Source: Apodospora peruviana (lineage: Eukaryota; Ascomycota; Sordariomycetes; Sordariales; Lasiosphaeriaceae). From it: 64,000 bases of DNA. Under the pieces are notes generated by a model. That model made no database searches, had not been told where the DNA came from, and saw only the letters and a list, made by a program, of their open reading frames with translations. The DNA lies in contig JAUEDM010000004.1 of the NCBI GenBank assembly GCA_033439685.1, positions 1,550,001-1,614,000 of the forward strand. The letters are read 5' to 3'. The translations under genes and the position numbers were made by a program. Positions 46,974-57,433 of the stretch are shown here, piece after piece (the stretch's first letter is position 1; every line of letters begins with the position of its first letter).

Positions 46974-49900
46974 ATGATGGCACAACCCGTGCCTCATCAA
47001 ACAACGGACAAGAAGCGCGTCAAGGTCTACGAGCTCCGTAATAATGACTGGTTTGACCGCGGCACTGGCTTCTGTACTGCGGCCTTCGTACAGGTATGGC
47101 TCCCCGCTTTGCCCCTCCGCCTGTACTGCCTACGCCCCTTCTTGTGTGTCCACCGCGGACCGTCCCATTCTTTGCTAATGTACATGTCTTCACATTTCGA
47201 TCCAGATCGAGGAGGGCCAACCCAAAGAACCTCGCGTGACTGTTGAGTCCGAGGACCACCCCAACCGATTGCTACTGGAGACTAAGATCGTCAAGGATGA
47301 CGGATTCCAAAAGCAACAAGGCACGTTGCGCATGTTAAACTTTCGGATACCATCTTGCATTTCTGACACTCTAGCACAGATACGCTCATAGTATGGACGG
47401 ATGATGGTGTTGATATGGCTCTGAGCTTCCAGGAGGCCGACGGCTGTGCTCTTATATGGTTAGCTTGCACTCTTGCGCTCCTTTGCCGCATCTAATTAGT
47501 GTTCTAACCTAGATTCACTCAGGAAATTCATCGATGGCGTTCAACAGACATTCCAGAGTGTTCTTGGAGGACCAGGTATGCCTTGCCATAACCCCTTCAC
47601 ATTCGACAACCGGTTCATTCTAACCCTCGACGCAACAGATGATGGGCTCTCAGATGACTTGGCTATAGATATGCCAGCCACGATCCAACTCCCGCCAGCG
47701 GAGTTGGCCTCCCTACCCGACATGGACATGGCCATGCGGCAAATGAGCCAATCGCCTAACGGACGAGATGCTCTAGCCAAAGCCATCATGACGGAAGATT
47801 ATATCAGCAAACTGATTCCTCTGGTCGACATGGCTGAAGACCTCGAGAGCCTGCAGGACCTACATCGGCTATGCAACATCATGAAGACGATTCTCTTGCT
47901 CAACGATACTAGCATCATCGAACATGCCGTATCTGATGAGTGCGTCATCGGCGTCGTGGGTGCTCTGGAATACGACCCCGATTTCCCAAGCCACAAGGCG
48001 AACCATCGGGTCTGGCTAGGCAGCCAGGGCCGGTATAAAGAAGTGGTTAGGATAGAGGACGACCAGATTCGCCGCAAGATCCACCAGACATATCGGCTCC
48101 AATACCTCAAAGACGTCGTGCTGGCACGAATTCTCGACGATCCGACATTCTCGGTCCTTAACTCCCTCATTTTCTTCAACCAGGTCGATATCGTTCAGCA
48201 TTTGCAGTCCAACGGAGGCTTTCTACACGACCTTTTTGGTATCTTTGCCGACCCTACCGAGCACCAGTTGCGCAAAAAGGAGGCGGTCTTGTTCATCCAG
48301 CAATGCTGTGCCATCGCCAAAAATCTTCAGCCGCCGGCACGGCAGACTCTCTATAACAACTTTCTTTCCCATGGCCTTCTCCGGGTTATAAACTTTGGAC
48401 TGCGGAACTTTGACGTGTCAGTAAGAGTTGGCGCTACGGATATTCTGGTTTCCATGATCGATCACGATCCGCAGATGATCCGGCACACGATTTACCGCCA
48501 GATTCAGGAGAAACAGCAACCGCTCACCGACACCCTTATTGATCTTCTGCTCGTTGAAGTTGACTTGGGCATCAAATCTCAAGTCTCTGAATCCCTCAAG
48601 GTTCTTCTCGATCCAACTCCGCAGGGAGGGCCTCCGGATCCTCGTGGGGAGTTCATCGTCGGCCAGGCCAGGGTCCGCGCACAACCTACCATTGACCCGC
48701 AACAGGAATCCCTTCTCGCTCACTTCTACGAACATTCCGCCACCCGCCTTTTCAAGCCGCTTCTTGACCTAGAAAACCGGTCCGAGATGAAGTCTGACTT
48801 GTTGAACGATGGCGTGTTTAGCTACCTGAATGATATTCTTTGCTTTTACATCCGGCAGCATCAGCACCGTAGCAAATATTTTGTTTTGCAGCACGATCTA
48901 CCACGGCAGTTTGTTCAGCTGCTATATTGCAAGGAGAAGCATCTGCAGCTTGGTAAGCAAAAATGACTTACTTGACGGTGGGCGGAGCTAATTTGATGTT
49001 CTTTGACAGTTGCCATACGGTTCTTTCGCCAGATTGTGGTGCTACAAGACGATTTTTACATCAAGAATTTGGCTGAGAAACATATTCTTGGACCAGTTCT
49101 CGACATTTTAATACAGACATTGCCGCGGGACAACTTGCTGTGCTCTGCGTGCTTGGAGCTGTTCGCGCTCATCAGCAAGGACAACAGCAAGGAACTTATC
49201 AAGCATATAGTCGAGAACTACCGCGAGAAACTAATCACCCTTTCCTACATGGACACGTTCCGGGAAATTTTGAGCCGCTACGACCAAACCGAGGGTTTCA
49301 GCAATAATGGGGATCCTTATTTTATCGAGTCCGAGGATGAGGCCGGCAGAAGACCAACCGTGACCGCGGGCGGCTCAAGAGCCATGATGGAGCACCTGGT
49401 TGTGGACCAGGCGCAGGAGGATTATTGGAACGGGCCATCGGATGACGAGGATGAGAGCCACCAGCCAGTGCAAGACGGAGCCACGAATGGTGCTGGTACC
49501 GGGAAACCATTGGTTGAGTACAACTCGGATGAAGATGCAGAGGACGGTGTTGGGGATTCAGTGATGGCAATAGCGCCGATAGTCGGTTCTCTCTCGCCGA
49601 GCGACGAGCAAGGAAAGGAAAACCAATCGCCAATTATGCCGACCGCCTCGCCACCAGAGCGGTTATCCGAGAAACGTCGTCGGGAAGAAGACGAGGAAGA
49701 CGTGTTGGGCACGTTAATGAGCCACAAACGTCGGAACAGTAGCAGCAGTGTGGGTAGCAATACTTCGTCAATCGCCAGCGGCGGAAGTGGACTCGGAGGA
49801 GGAGCTTTGCTTCGTAAGAAGAAGGGAAGCAGCCGAGACCACCACCTGGGCCAAGGTAACAGCAACGGATCGCCGAGGAAGATCGCCATCAATATCTCGC

Positions 49901-50049
49901 CATCCTCGTCTACGGCTGCGACAGCCATAAAGAGCGCCGCGGCTGCTGCGGCTGCGGCAGCGGAAGCGGAAGCTGCGGCGGCAGTACGGGCGGATGATGA
50001 GACAGCGTCTGGCAAGTCCCCGCCAACTTCGCCCGGTAGAGATGAATGA
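46974..50049 (+). CDS. PSY2: Protein phosphatase 4 regulatory subunit 3, 906 aa
   Basis: Exons 46974..47093, 47206..47320, 47380..47458, 47523..47575, 47639..48952 and 49010..50049. An N-terminal PH/EVH1-like domain starts 'KKRVKVYELRNNDWFDRGTG' and carries 'FQKQQDTLIVW' and 'ALSFQEADGC'. The large SMK-1/DUF625 helical region runs through exon 5 ('GALEYDPDFPSHKANHR', 'FNQVDIVQHLQ'). It continues into exon 6 ('FFRQIVVLQDDFY'), followed by an acidic, Ser-rich tail with an Ala run. The protein targets the PP4 catalytic subunit to substrates in the DNA damage response and growth control. The boundary after exon 2 needs a GC donor (G|GCACGT) to give the conserved 'KQQDTLIVW'. A GT alternative four bases downstream with an earlier acceptor would insert Gly-Thr-Thr instead. 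A second ATG follows at 46977, so the start may be one codon later. Confidence 0.9.
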
Positions 50050-51061
50050 GTCGGGTGAGATGGATATTAATGGGAACACCTCTTTGTATTCTTCTGTTTT
50101 TTTTTTTTTTTACTTTTTTACTAGGAACTTTCCTTTCAGGGCTTTTTTTATGAACCAAAAAACATGACAAACTCGGGATAGGAGCGGGAACAGCGGCAGC
50201 AGCGGTACGGGTTTTCTTTTCCTCTTCCTTTAGGGGATGACTTGTGTTCCCGACGCAACCGTAGCGGATTTCCTCCGGCACAAACCAACAATGTCTCTTC
50301 TGGGATGGAATGGGCGTCTGGGTTGGCTACTTCGTCTTTAAACCTTGCATATTGCTTGCTTGCTTCCGGGGACAGGTGTCTTGACGTTTCTTTCCCCGTC
50401 CAGGTTGGTGGTTCATTCTCACTGGTACGACGGGATGAGGCCAGGGAGGCGGTTTGCCGCTGTGGTGGATCAATGGCGTTATTTGCAACTCTAGAGAACC
50501 TGGAGATACGTCACGGTTGACCTAGATGCGGTGCGTAGGGAGGTACTTGTACAATATAATCCTGCCGGATTTGGAGAACTCGAAATTCCCGGCACTGCTT
50601 TTGTTGCTTTGCGTCTTCATGCGTGCGGAGCGGTCATGGTGATGTTAATAGGCCTGCCCCTGATTTTTGTTTACATGTCCAAGTTTTTCGTTTGACCCTG
50701 CACTGGTAGGTCTACCTTACGTGCTACCGTTCTCGCTTCCACGCCTAATTTAGCCATTCACATGAACAAGCACCACAATTTCAGATACACGTATATCTCG
50801 AACCTGAGAATGCCTCCGAACAGTGTATTCAGTCGAACTCTTCTCAGCGAAAGAAGAGCTGCGTGGGGCAGTATCTTAAGGTAAGCTCCAACCTGTATAA
50901 TATAGTAACCTTCAACCAAATAGTTCTAGATATTAATAATAGATATAAATCAGTTACAACGAAAAAGAGCGAAGAAGGAAGAGAAAAAAAAAGGACCAAA
51001 CTCCATCATTACAAACAACCCTTTCTACCTTACCCCAACCAGATATGTAATCAATTGATAA
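50050..51061. other. Convergent 3' region PSY2 / ERG1
   Basis: Holds both 3' UTRs. A T-run of ~15 bases lies at 50097-50111, soon after the PSY2 stop. The part next to ERG1 (50880-51060) is AT-rich. No gene was seen. Confidence 0.6.
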
Positions 51062-52600
51062 TTATACCAACTCCGTCCAAACAACAGGCAAAAACACCAC
51101 GCACGCCTTCCACAATATCAGCACCCCATCCACCACCGCGAGCGGCAGCTTCCACAGCCCCAGCAGGCTATGCCCGCAGACCGCGAGCGTATTCAACCAG
51201 ATGGCCAAAAACGCCACCGTGAAGAAATGGTACGCCAGCACCGTCGGCCTCTTGATCAAACCGCCCATCAGCCCCATAGGCTCATCGGTAATACCCTTCT
51301 GGAAGTACCGGAAGCACCCCAGCTGCAGCGCTTTGAGTTGGGGGTCGTGGGCAGCAAACAGACTGTACAGGGCCTGGGCGAGCACATTGATGATACTGGT
51401 GAGCGCCTTGCGCCGCGAATGGAACGTCTTCATGGCGTCGCGGACAGCAACATCGTCCCCAAGATTGGGCACCCGGTCGGGATGCAACAGATCGGCGAGC
51501 AGCACGACATCGTTAAAAGCGACCGTCATGCCACCGCCCGTTAGCGGGTGACGCATGTTGTAGGCGTCGCCGAGTAGCAAGACCCCCGCGTGTTGGGTCT
51601 GGCGGGTCGGCGGCAGGTAGCTGTTGGGCATGCTTTTTGGGATGCGGCCGTCGGCGAGCGCAGCCACGAAGCTCGGCCGGACCTCGTCCGGCAGCGTCGG
51701 CAGCACCACGTCGTTGATGTAGCCCCGCACGCCGCCGGCTTTCGGTGACGCGGCCGCCAGGTCCTGGGGCACATCGATCAGGGCCCGCGTCTCGTGCGTG
51801 CCGATCTGGTACAGCAGGACCGGAAACGCCTTGCCGATGACCACGTGGCCGTAGCCCTGCGGCGACAGAGGGCAGTCGATCAGCTCGAGGGCGTAGAACT
51901 TGCTGCGCACGATGGGTGCGCGGCCGATGAGCTGCTTGCGGAACTTGGAGTCGTAGCCGTCGGCGATGATGGTCAGCTGGCCGAAGAAGTAGTCGTCCTT
52001 TTTGGTGCCGTCGTCGATCGCCGTCCGCGTCTGGACCCCCAGGATGTGGCCTGTGTGCTCACCCTGGACGGTGTTCGTCACCGTAGTCTCGAAAATGGTG
52101 ATGTTGGGGTGCCCGCGGCACGCCTTGCGCAGCTGCATGATGAAGCGGCCGTGGTGGAAACTCCTCCCTTCCGGCCGCCGGCTGCTCTCCTTCTCCTCCC
52201 CATGACCATTCGCATGTCCATTTTCCTCGCTCCTATTCGGTTGTCTGACGGCCTGTACATTCCCTGCCCCATCAACCTTGGGATACGGAATCACCACGTC
52301 GTCGCCGTGGTACATGACGTGGTATCCGTAGGCGGGGATCGCATCGATGCCCTCGAGGCACTTTTCGAGGCCCAGCTTCTTCAGGGCTGCCACGCCGCCA
52401 GGCTGGAGCAGCTCGCCGACGATCCGGTCGGGCTCGTGCATCCACCTCTCGAGCAGTATCACACTGCGGCCCTGGTTGGCGAGCGCAAACGCCACCGCGC
52501 AGCCGAAGACGCCGGCGCCAACCACCACCACGTCGGCCTCGTGGTGCGTGGCCCGCCGCTCGGCATCGCGCTCGCGCTTGGAAAGGGCTTCTACCGGCAT
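51062..52600 (-). CDS. ERG1: Squalene epoxidase (squalene monooxygenase), 512 aa
   Basis: Single exon, ATG at 52600. The FAD-binding Rossmann motif 'VVVVGAGVFG' with 'ILLER' lies at ~24-52. It is followed by 'ELLQPGGVAALKKLGLEKCLEGIDA', a squalene epoxidase signature, the second flavin motif 'LTIIADGYDSKFRK', and 'LLGDAYNMRHPLTGGGMTVAF', which binds FAD. C-terminal hydrophobic helices ('YHFFTVAFLAIWLNTLAVCG', 'LWKLPLAVVDGVLILWKACVVF') anchor it in the ER. It converts squalene to 2,3-oxidosqualene in ergosterol synthesis and is the target of terbinafine-type drugs in fungi. A short acidic/Gly-rich insert near residues 115-145 is the only unusual stretch. Length fits fungal Erg1. The gene appears intact. 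Confidence 0.95.
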   Translation of the reverse strand: MPVEALSKRERDAERRATHHEADVVVVGAGVFGCAVAFALANQGRSVILLERWMHEPDRIVGELLQPGGVAALKKLGLEKCLEGIDAIPAYGYHVMYHGDDVVIPYPKVDGAGNVQAVRQPNRSEENGHANGHGEEKESSRRPEGRSFHHGRFIMQLRKACRGHPNITIFETTVTNTVQGEHTGHILGVQTRTAIDDGTKKDDYFFGQLTIIADGYDSKFRKQLIGRAPIVRSKFYALELIDCPLSPQGYGHVVIGKAFPVLLYQIGTHETRALIDVPQDLAAASPKAGGVRGYINDVVLPTLPDEVRPSFVAALADGRIPKSMPNSYLPPTRQTQHAGVLLLGDAYNMRHPLTGGGMTVAFNDVVLLADLLHPDRVPNLGDDVAVRDAMKTFHSRRKALTSIINVLAQALYSLFAAHDPQLKALQLGCFRYFQKGITDEPMGLMGGLIKRPTVLAYHFFTVAFLAIWLNTLAVCGHSLLGLWKLPLAVVDGVLILWKACVVFLPVVWTELV

Positions 52601-53686
52601 GTGTGAGTTGTGATCCGCACGCCAGATAATTTCCCAGAGCGTGCCCTCTTTGTCTCTTGTGATTTCACGCTACCGAGCTTTCCTTTCTTTCTAATAGTCT
52701 ATCCGGCTCACGCTGGTCTGATTCGCGGCGGAATGGATGGATGCTGGGGAAATTTTGGCTGATTCGGAGGGTGAAAACCTTTGCCGATTGTATTCGTACC
52801 CAGAGATCACCGAGGTAATCGAGAGGCTTAGTCGTCACATAAGCCAGTCGGTGAGGTTAAGTGTAGTGCAGTTGTAAGCCGAGAGAGGAAATTCGCCGAA
52901 CGCGGGACGGAATGTCAGGACGGGACCGAGGAGATGGAGCGTTTATCTTCCAACTTGGAGGTTAAGTAGTGAAATTAGCAAAAAAAAACTCAATTGGGGA
53001 TCGTTAACAGCAACAGTCCTTTTCATGAGAGTTAAAAAAAACACTTACTTGGGTTTATACGTGGTGCCGTCCCGCCGTCCCTTGGTTCGATTTGACGAAA
53101 TTATCCTCGACTGTCGAATTGATGCAATCGTCCCATGCCGCGCCAGGGCCGGGGTCTGGACTCGGACGAACCCGCCCGAGATTAGCCAATCACCTCTCGG
53201 CTGACCTCTAGCACGAGATCCCTCAGTGGTCTTTACCCCTGAACAGGACCCTGACAATCGCCTGAACAGCAGCGACCGCCAAGACCGCCAAATTCACATG
53301 TCAGTAAAATCGTTCCACCAGCAACCAAAAATGAGAGAGCAGACAACAGCTTTTGTTTGGCCGGTAACCGGCCGACCCCTGAATACGAACGGCCATCACG
53401 GTGGTGCCTACTGCCTCAGCAAATAACTTCAAGCCACTTTTTTTCCGATTGATGATAAAGGTCATGTCTATATTCAAGCCAGGCATAAATATAATTACAT
53501 ATCCACAGAATAATCAAAATAAAACTCGTTAAAATATGTACAGCTCCTAGTCGAGGAATCCCATCCGCCTCTAGAAGAAAGGACAAGTGCTTGATAGGAT
53601 ATATACCTAGGACTTTCCACCTCGCCGATACCAGCTGCCAACCCAGGCACCTGTCGGGTTACATGCATAGGAACAATGCCATAATT
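52601..53686. other. Intergenic region PPR-like gene / ERG1
   Basis: Contains the ERG1 promoter (left part) and the 3' flank of the PPR-like gene (right part); both genes are on the minus strand. Short A-runs occur at 52980-52987 and 53034-53041. No gene was seen. Confidence 0.55.
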
Positions 53687-56600
53687 CTAGCCAGACCAAG
53701 CTTCCACAACGCCAGACTTTGCCAGAAAAGTTTGCTTAAAGTAGAGTTCCTTCTCAACCTCCTTAAACTCAGCAGCAATCAACCTCTCATCAACCTCATC
53801 ATCCGGGAGCTCGTCATCCCTAATCCTCGGTCGATGGTCGCCGAGACTCAAACTTGCATCCACCACCGCCTGCCCCGTGATCCTGAGGGCCGCGCTCTCC
53901 AGCGCGCTCCGCCGATCCCGCCGGAGCGCCCTCGCCTTCTTAACCTCGTCATAGCCCGCCTGGAGAACCATCCACGTTGCGGCTTTAGACGCCGAATCTC
54001 TCTCGTCCTTCTTGAGTCTATTTCGTGCCTTCTTGAGCGTCCGCTTGCACACTTCCTCTTCCATGTAGTCGCTAGCGAGCATCGTTTCCAGCGAGCTCCT
54101 CAGTCCCTCAACGTCGAGGAGTGCGACATACGACTCGAGAAGGATCCGGAAGTTGGTCAAGTTGTAGCACTCTCCCCCCTGCATCGTCTCCGCTGCCTTT
54201 TTTGCCAACCAGATCGCCCCCTGAAATTGCGATGCGCGGAGGCAGACAAGTGCCGCGTGGTTGTACTGGAAGCTCGTAACCGCGATGTTCTTTCTCGCGA
54301 GCAGTCCCAGTTCTTCCTGTAGAGCATGAAACTCCGCTCCTTTTGGCAAGCAGAGCGTGCTTAGCTGATCATTTATCAGGTAACTGACAACTTCGTCCGT
54401 GGCATGCCCATTTTTCTGCGCAGAGCGCACAAGGTGCCACGCCTTGCTGTAACGGAGCCTGCTGTGTCTTTTCATCTTGAGCTGTGCCCGCACAGCTAGC
54501 CGTAGACCGAGCTGAGAGAACGGCAGTCCCAGGTACGAGGCCCGCTTGTAGATGGACAGCGCCATATCAGGGCGGCCGCCTGCCATCCATTTTTTCATCG
54601 ATAACTGAATATCTTTTGCCGATGCGCATCGTTTTCTGGGAAGTCTGGCCAGGTCGACTTTGAGGGAGAGCACTCGTCCGTGGAGTCTACCGCCGGCCAT
54701 ACCGGCTGAAATAGCGGCGTTAACCATGATCCGTTCTGTACAACTGTTCACACAGTCCGGGTCGAACTTCTTGAGCGTGCGAAATAGTTTGCGCAGTTTT
54801 CCGAACGGCATCTTTTCTCGCCGGCAAAACGACAGAATGGCGTTGCAAAAGCCGGCGTCAAACTGAAAACCTGCAGCAGTGCAGTACTCGAGCCACCGAA
54901 CGAGTGCTTCGACATCCCGAATGGAAGCGTATTGCTTTGCCATCAATGAGACCAAGTAAGGAGTGATCGGCACCTTGAGTTCATCGATGTAGAAGCGCGC
55001 AAATTCATGAGACTCATAGGTAGTGTGATGTTGAGTGTACTCTTTAAGGACCGGGACGAATGCATCACCGCAGGCCTTGCTCTCTCGCTCTCCCGTCACT
55101 TTCATGCTTTCAAAAGCCCTCTGGGCACCTTGCCAGTCCCCAGCCCTGGCCCTAAAGCGAGCAAATTTGCCGAGCAATGCAGGTTCGGTAGCGAAACGCG
55201 GATTCCGAGCAGAACCCTCTTGGACGTAAAAATCAGCTTTGGTCTGATCATGGGCCTCTAGCGCAATTTCCACCATGATGCGGTAGACAGCCGCCGTACT
55301 CATGGTAGAGAGACCAGCCGCGATAGCTGCATTGAATAGTTCCTCAGTTTTGATGAGGTCATGATGGTGATTCCAGTGCGAGAGAAGGAGCCTGATAACC
55401 CATTCATTCCTAAGCCGTGTGGTACCGGAACAAAGCCTCATCAAGCTTATCAAGACCTCCCTGGGCTTGTAGTTGTGTCCTTCTTCGACGCACTTGACGA
55501 TGATATCGCCAGTCTTGGTTATCGCTTCAGCGCTGGGCGACAACTTGTGGTAGACTTTGACGAAGATACGGACAGCGATCTGGGCACCACCTCTTGCTTG
55601 CAATTCCTCAATGATCCATGTAGTTAAGGCATAGTTATTCTCCTCCCCGACCGAAAGGCATCGCCAGTAGAGATCCACCACATATTTTAGTCGATCAACC
55701 TCGACCGAAAGGAATATTTCGAGGAGCTTTCTTCCCAGATTGAAGGCTTCCTGGTTGAATCTCTTTGGCTTTTCTTTGAACTGGGGTAGAAACAGGCGGA
55801 CACAGGTGTCGAGTAAGAAGGATTCACCCTCCTCGGAATTGGAGCACTTCTTCGGTTTCCTCGTGAGAAGCGAATCGATCAGCAACAGGGGCCCATGTGC
55901 CATATAGTCCTCTTCGTCTAACACGCCACGAGCCAGTACCCGATCCAGTATTTCGACAGCATCATCAAGGCGTCCCAGCTCTTGGCAGGTCCGACATAGC
56001 AGCGCCGATGCTTCTATCCACGACTTTCTGTCGTTATCTGGAAGAGTCTTCGCCTCGGAGATCGACAGCATGCACCGAAGAGCATGATCGAGCTGCTCTG
56101 GAGATTTGCTGAGGCAGGCCTCGCGCACCATGATGAAAACTTCGTTGTTCTTGGGAAATCTATATTTATCAAATGCAGCTGGGTATTTGGTGGACTCCCA
56201 AGGAGCCCTGACATCCGCGTGGCCGGGAAGAGCAGAGGCATTAATAGACGGTTTAGTCAACGGCTGGATCCTAAAGCTAGGCTGACTGGCTGGCCGGTGG
56301 CTGGGCACACTCAATGACACATTATCGACATGCCGACTGACACTGTCGTTGTCCGGACTGGGCGTGCCCCCACTAAGAAGTCGGGCACATGGATCAGAGG
56401 TTTCGGGTGGTGGTGTCTGGCGACTTGGAAACTGAGCATTCTCGACATGCTCATCGCTGCTACTTCCACTTTGGTTCTGATTATCTGGTTCGAGGACAAG
56501 TTGCCCAATCGAAATGGTTCTTGAGTTCCGTCGTGACCGTCTCTCCGTCGCTGTGCCCGCCGGCGAGGCCGGTGACCGAAACTGCTCCTTGCTGTGTCGG

Positions 56601-56857
56601 AAAGTCCAGCGACCGAGGCTGGGATCGAACACGATCTCCTCTTCCAGGCTGTGCACACTCGCCTCTGCGAGGCCGCCGCCGGCGCGGTAGCTCCTGGCGG
56701 ATTTGACCTTCTCTCCATTCTCGAGCACGGTCAAGGCTTGGTTGATGCGACGGCGGCGGTCCTCGGTGATTAGGGCGAGGGTGCACGACGTGCCAAACAC
56801 CAAGCCACGCAGCGCCCTCAGAGCTGCCTTGGAGGGAATGGGGAGCGGCGGCGACAT
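53687..56857 (-). CDS. Pentatricopeptide-repeat-like protein, probably mitochondrial, 1,056 aa
   Basis: Single exon, ATG at 56857. The N-terminus (MSPPLPIPSKAALRALRGLV...) is rich in Arg/Ala/Ser and poor in acidic residues, as in mitochondrial presequences. A disordered region to ~residue 220 is followed by ~700 residues of helical pairs with PPR/TPR-like spacing, for example 'DNVSL' then 'AFDKYRFPKNNEVF', 'VEILDRVLARGVLDEEDY', 'RIMVEIALEAHDQTKADFYVQEG' and 'WQGAQRAFESMKVTGE'. The C-terminal ~150 residues are highly charged with a coiled-coil character and 'ALRRDRRSALESAALRI'. PPR proteins bind organellar RNA and act in mitochondrial RNA maturation or translation. The specific target is unknown, and no catalytic domain is visible. 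Confidence 0.72.
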   Translation of the reverse strand: MSPPLPIPSKAALRALRGLVFGTSCTLALITEDRRRRINQALTVLENGEKVKSARSYRAGGGLAEASVHSLEEEIVFDPSLGRWTFRHSKEQFRSPASPAGTATERRSRRNSRTISIGQLVLEPDNQNQSGSSSDEHVENAQFPSRQTPPPETSDPCARLLSGGTPSPDNDSVSRHVDNVSLSVPSHRPASQPSFRIQPLTKPSINASALPGHADVRAPWESTKYPAAFDKYRFPKNNEVFIMVREACLSKSPEQLDHALRCMLSISEAKTLPDNDRKSWIEASALLCRTCQELGRLDDAVEILDRVLARGVLDEEDYMAHGPLLLIDSLLTRKPKKCSNSEEGESFLLDTCVRLFLPQFKEKPKRFNQEAFNLGRKLLEIFLSVEVDRLKYVVDLYWRCLSVGEENNYALTTWIIEELQARGGAQIAVRIFVKVYHKLSPSAEAITKTGDIIVKCVEEGHNYKPREVLISLMRLCSGTTRLRNEWVIRLLLSHWNHHHDLIKTEELFNAAIAAGLSTMSTAAVYRIMVEIALEAHDQTKADFYVQEGSARNPRFATEPALLGKFARFRARAGDWQGAQRAFESMKVTGERESKACGDAFVPVLKEYTQHHTTYESHEFARFYIDELKVPITPYLVSLMAKQYASIRDVEALVRWLEYCTAAGFQFDAGFCNAILSFCRREKMPFGKLRKLFRTLKKFDPDCVNSCTERIMVNAAISAGMAGGRLHGRVLSLKVDLARLPRKRCASAKDIQLSMKKWMAGGRPDMALSIYKRASYLGLPFSQLGLRLAVRAQLKMKRHSRLRYSKAWHLVRSAQKNGHATDEVVSYLINDQLSTLCLPKGAEFHALQEELGLLARKNIAVTSFQYNHAALVCLRASQFQGAIWLAKKAAETMQGGECYNLTNFRILLESYVALLDVEGLRSSLETMLASDYMEEEVCKRTLKKARNRLKKDERDSASKAATWMVLQAGYDEVKKARALRRDRRSALESAALRITGQAVVDASLSLGDHRPRIRDDELPDDEVDERLIAAEFKEVEKELYFKQTFLAKSGVVEAWSG

Positions 56858-57433
56858 GGCCTGTGTTTGTCCGATTCCATCTCGTCGTCAGATCATATCG
56901 TGTTGTGTTGGGCGCGCCGACTCGCCGGGTTAGAGTTCGAGGTTTCGTTTTCGACCGTAAGTTGTAAGTACCGGCGTTCGTATGACCAAGGATGGAGCTA
57001 AGTTTCTTGAAATTCCAAAGCCAATTGATTGACTCGATTACTCCGTATGGATCCCCCAATCGGCGAAGCTCGGCCCAATGTAGTGCAAGGGTCTGGGGAG
57101 CTCGGGCTTGTCCGCAGAAAGCCGACACGTGACTGATTACGGCCAACGTGCATAACTGTGCAGACTGCATATAATCATATCTTAAAATACTGTGTAGAGT
57201 GACAGATGAGCAGCCTTCCCAAGAGGGTGTAGATATTATTTATGAAATGTGTGTGAAGATGAGTCATGTCTATCTCTATCGCCTGTAACATCTATATCCA
57301 GCCACCACCTAAACGCCACACGCAAATGTGCCTGTCCCTGTCTTGAATCCTCTTTGTAGTAATAATATAATATCGGTAGCACGTATATGTACAGTTTCGT
57401 GAGCCGATCGCCCTAGCTTTGTCGGCAGTAAAG
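56858..57433. other. Intergenic region carrier gene / PPR-like gene
   Basis: Contains the PPR-gene promoter next to 56857 and the 3' flank of the carrier gene near 57433. No gene or repeat was seen. Confidence 0.55.

Noticed and set aside
51794..52606. 270-codon plus-strand frame
   Set aside because: Antisense shadow of ERG1, which is unmistakable on the minus strand.
56600..56640. Sequence resembling a tRNA T-loop (GGATCGAAC)
   Set aside because: Lies inside the PPR-like coding frame and no matching A box or cloverleaf arms were found.
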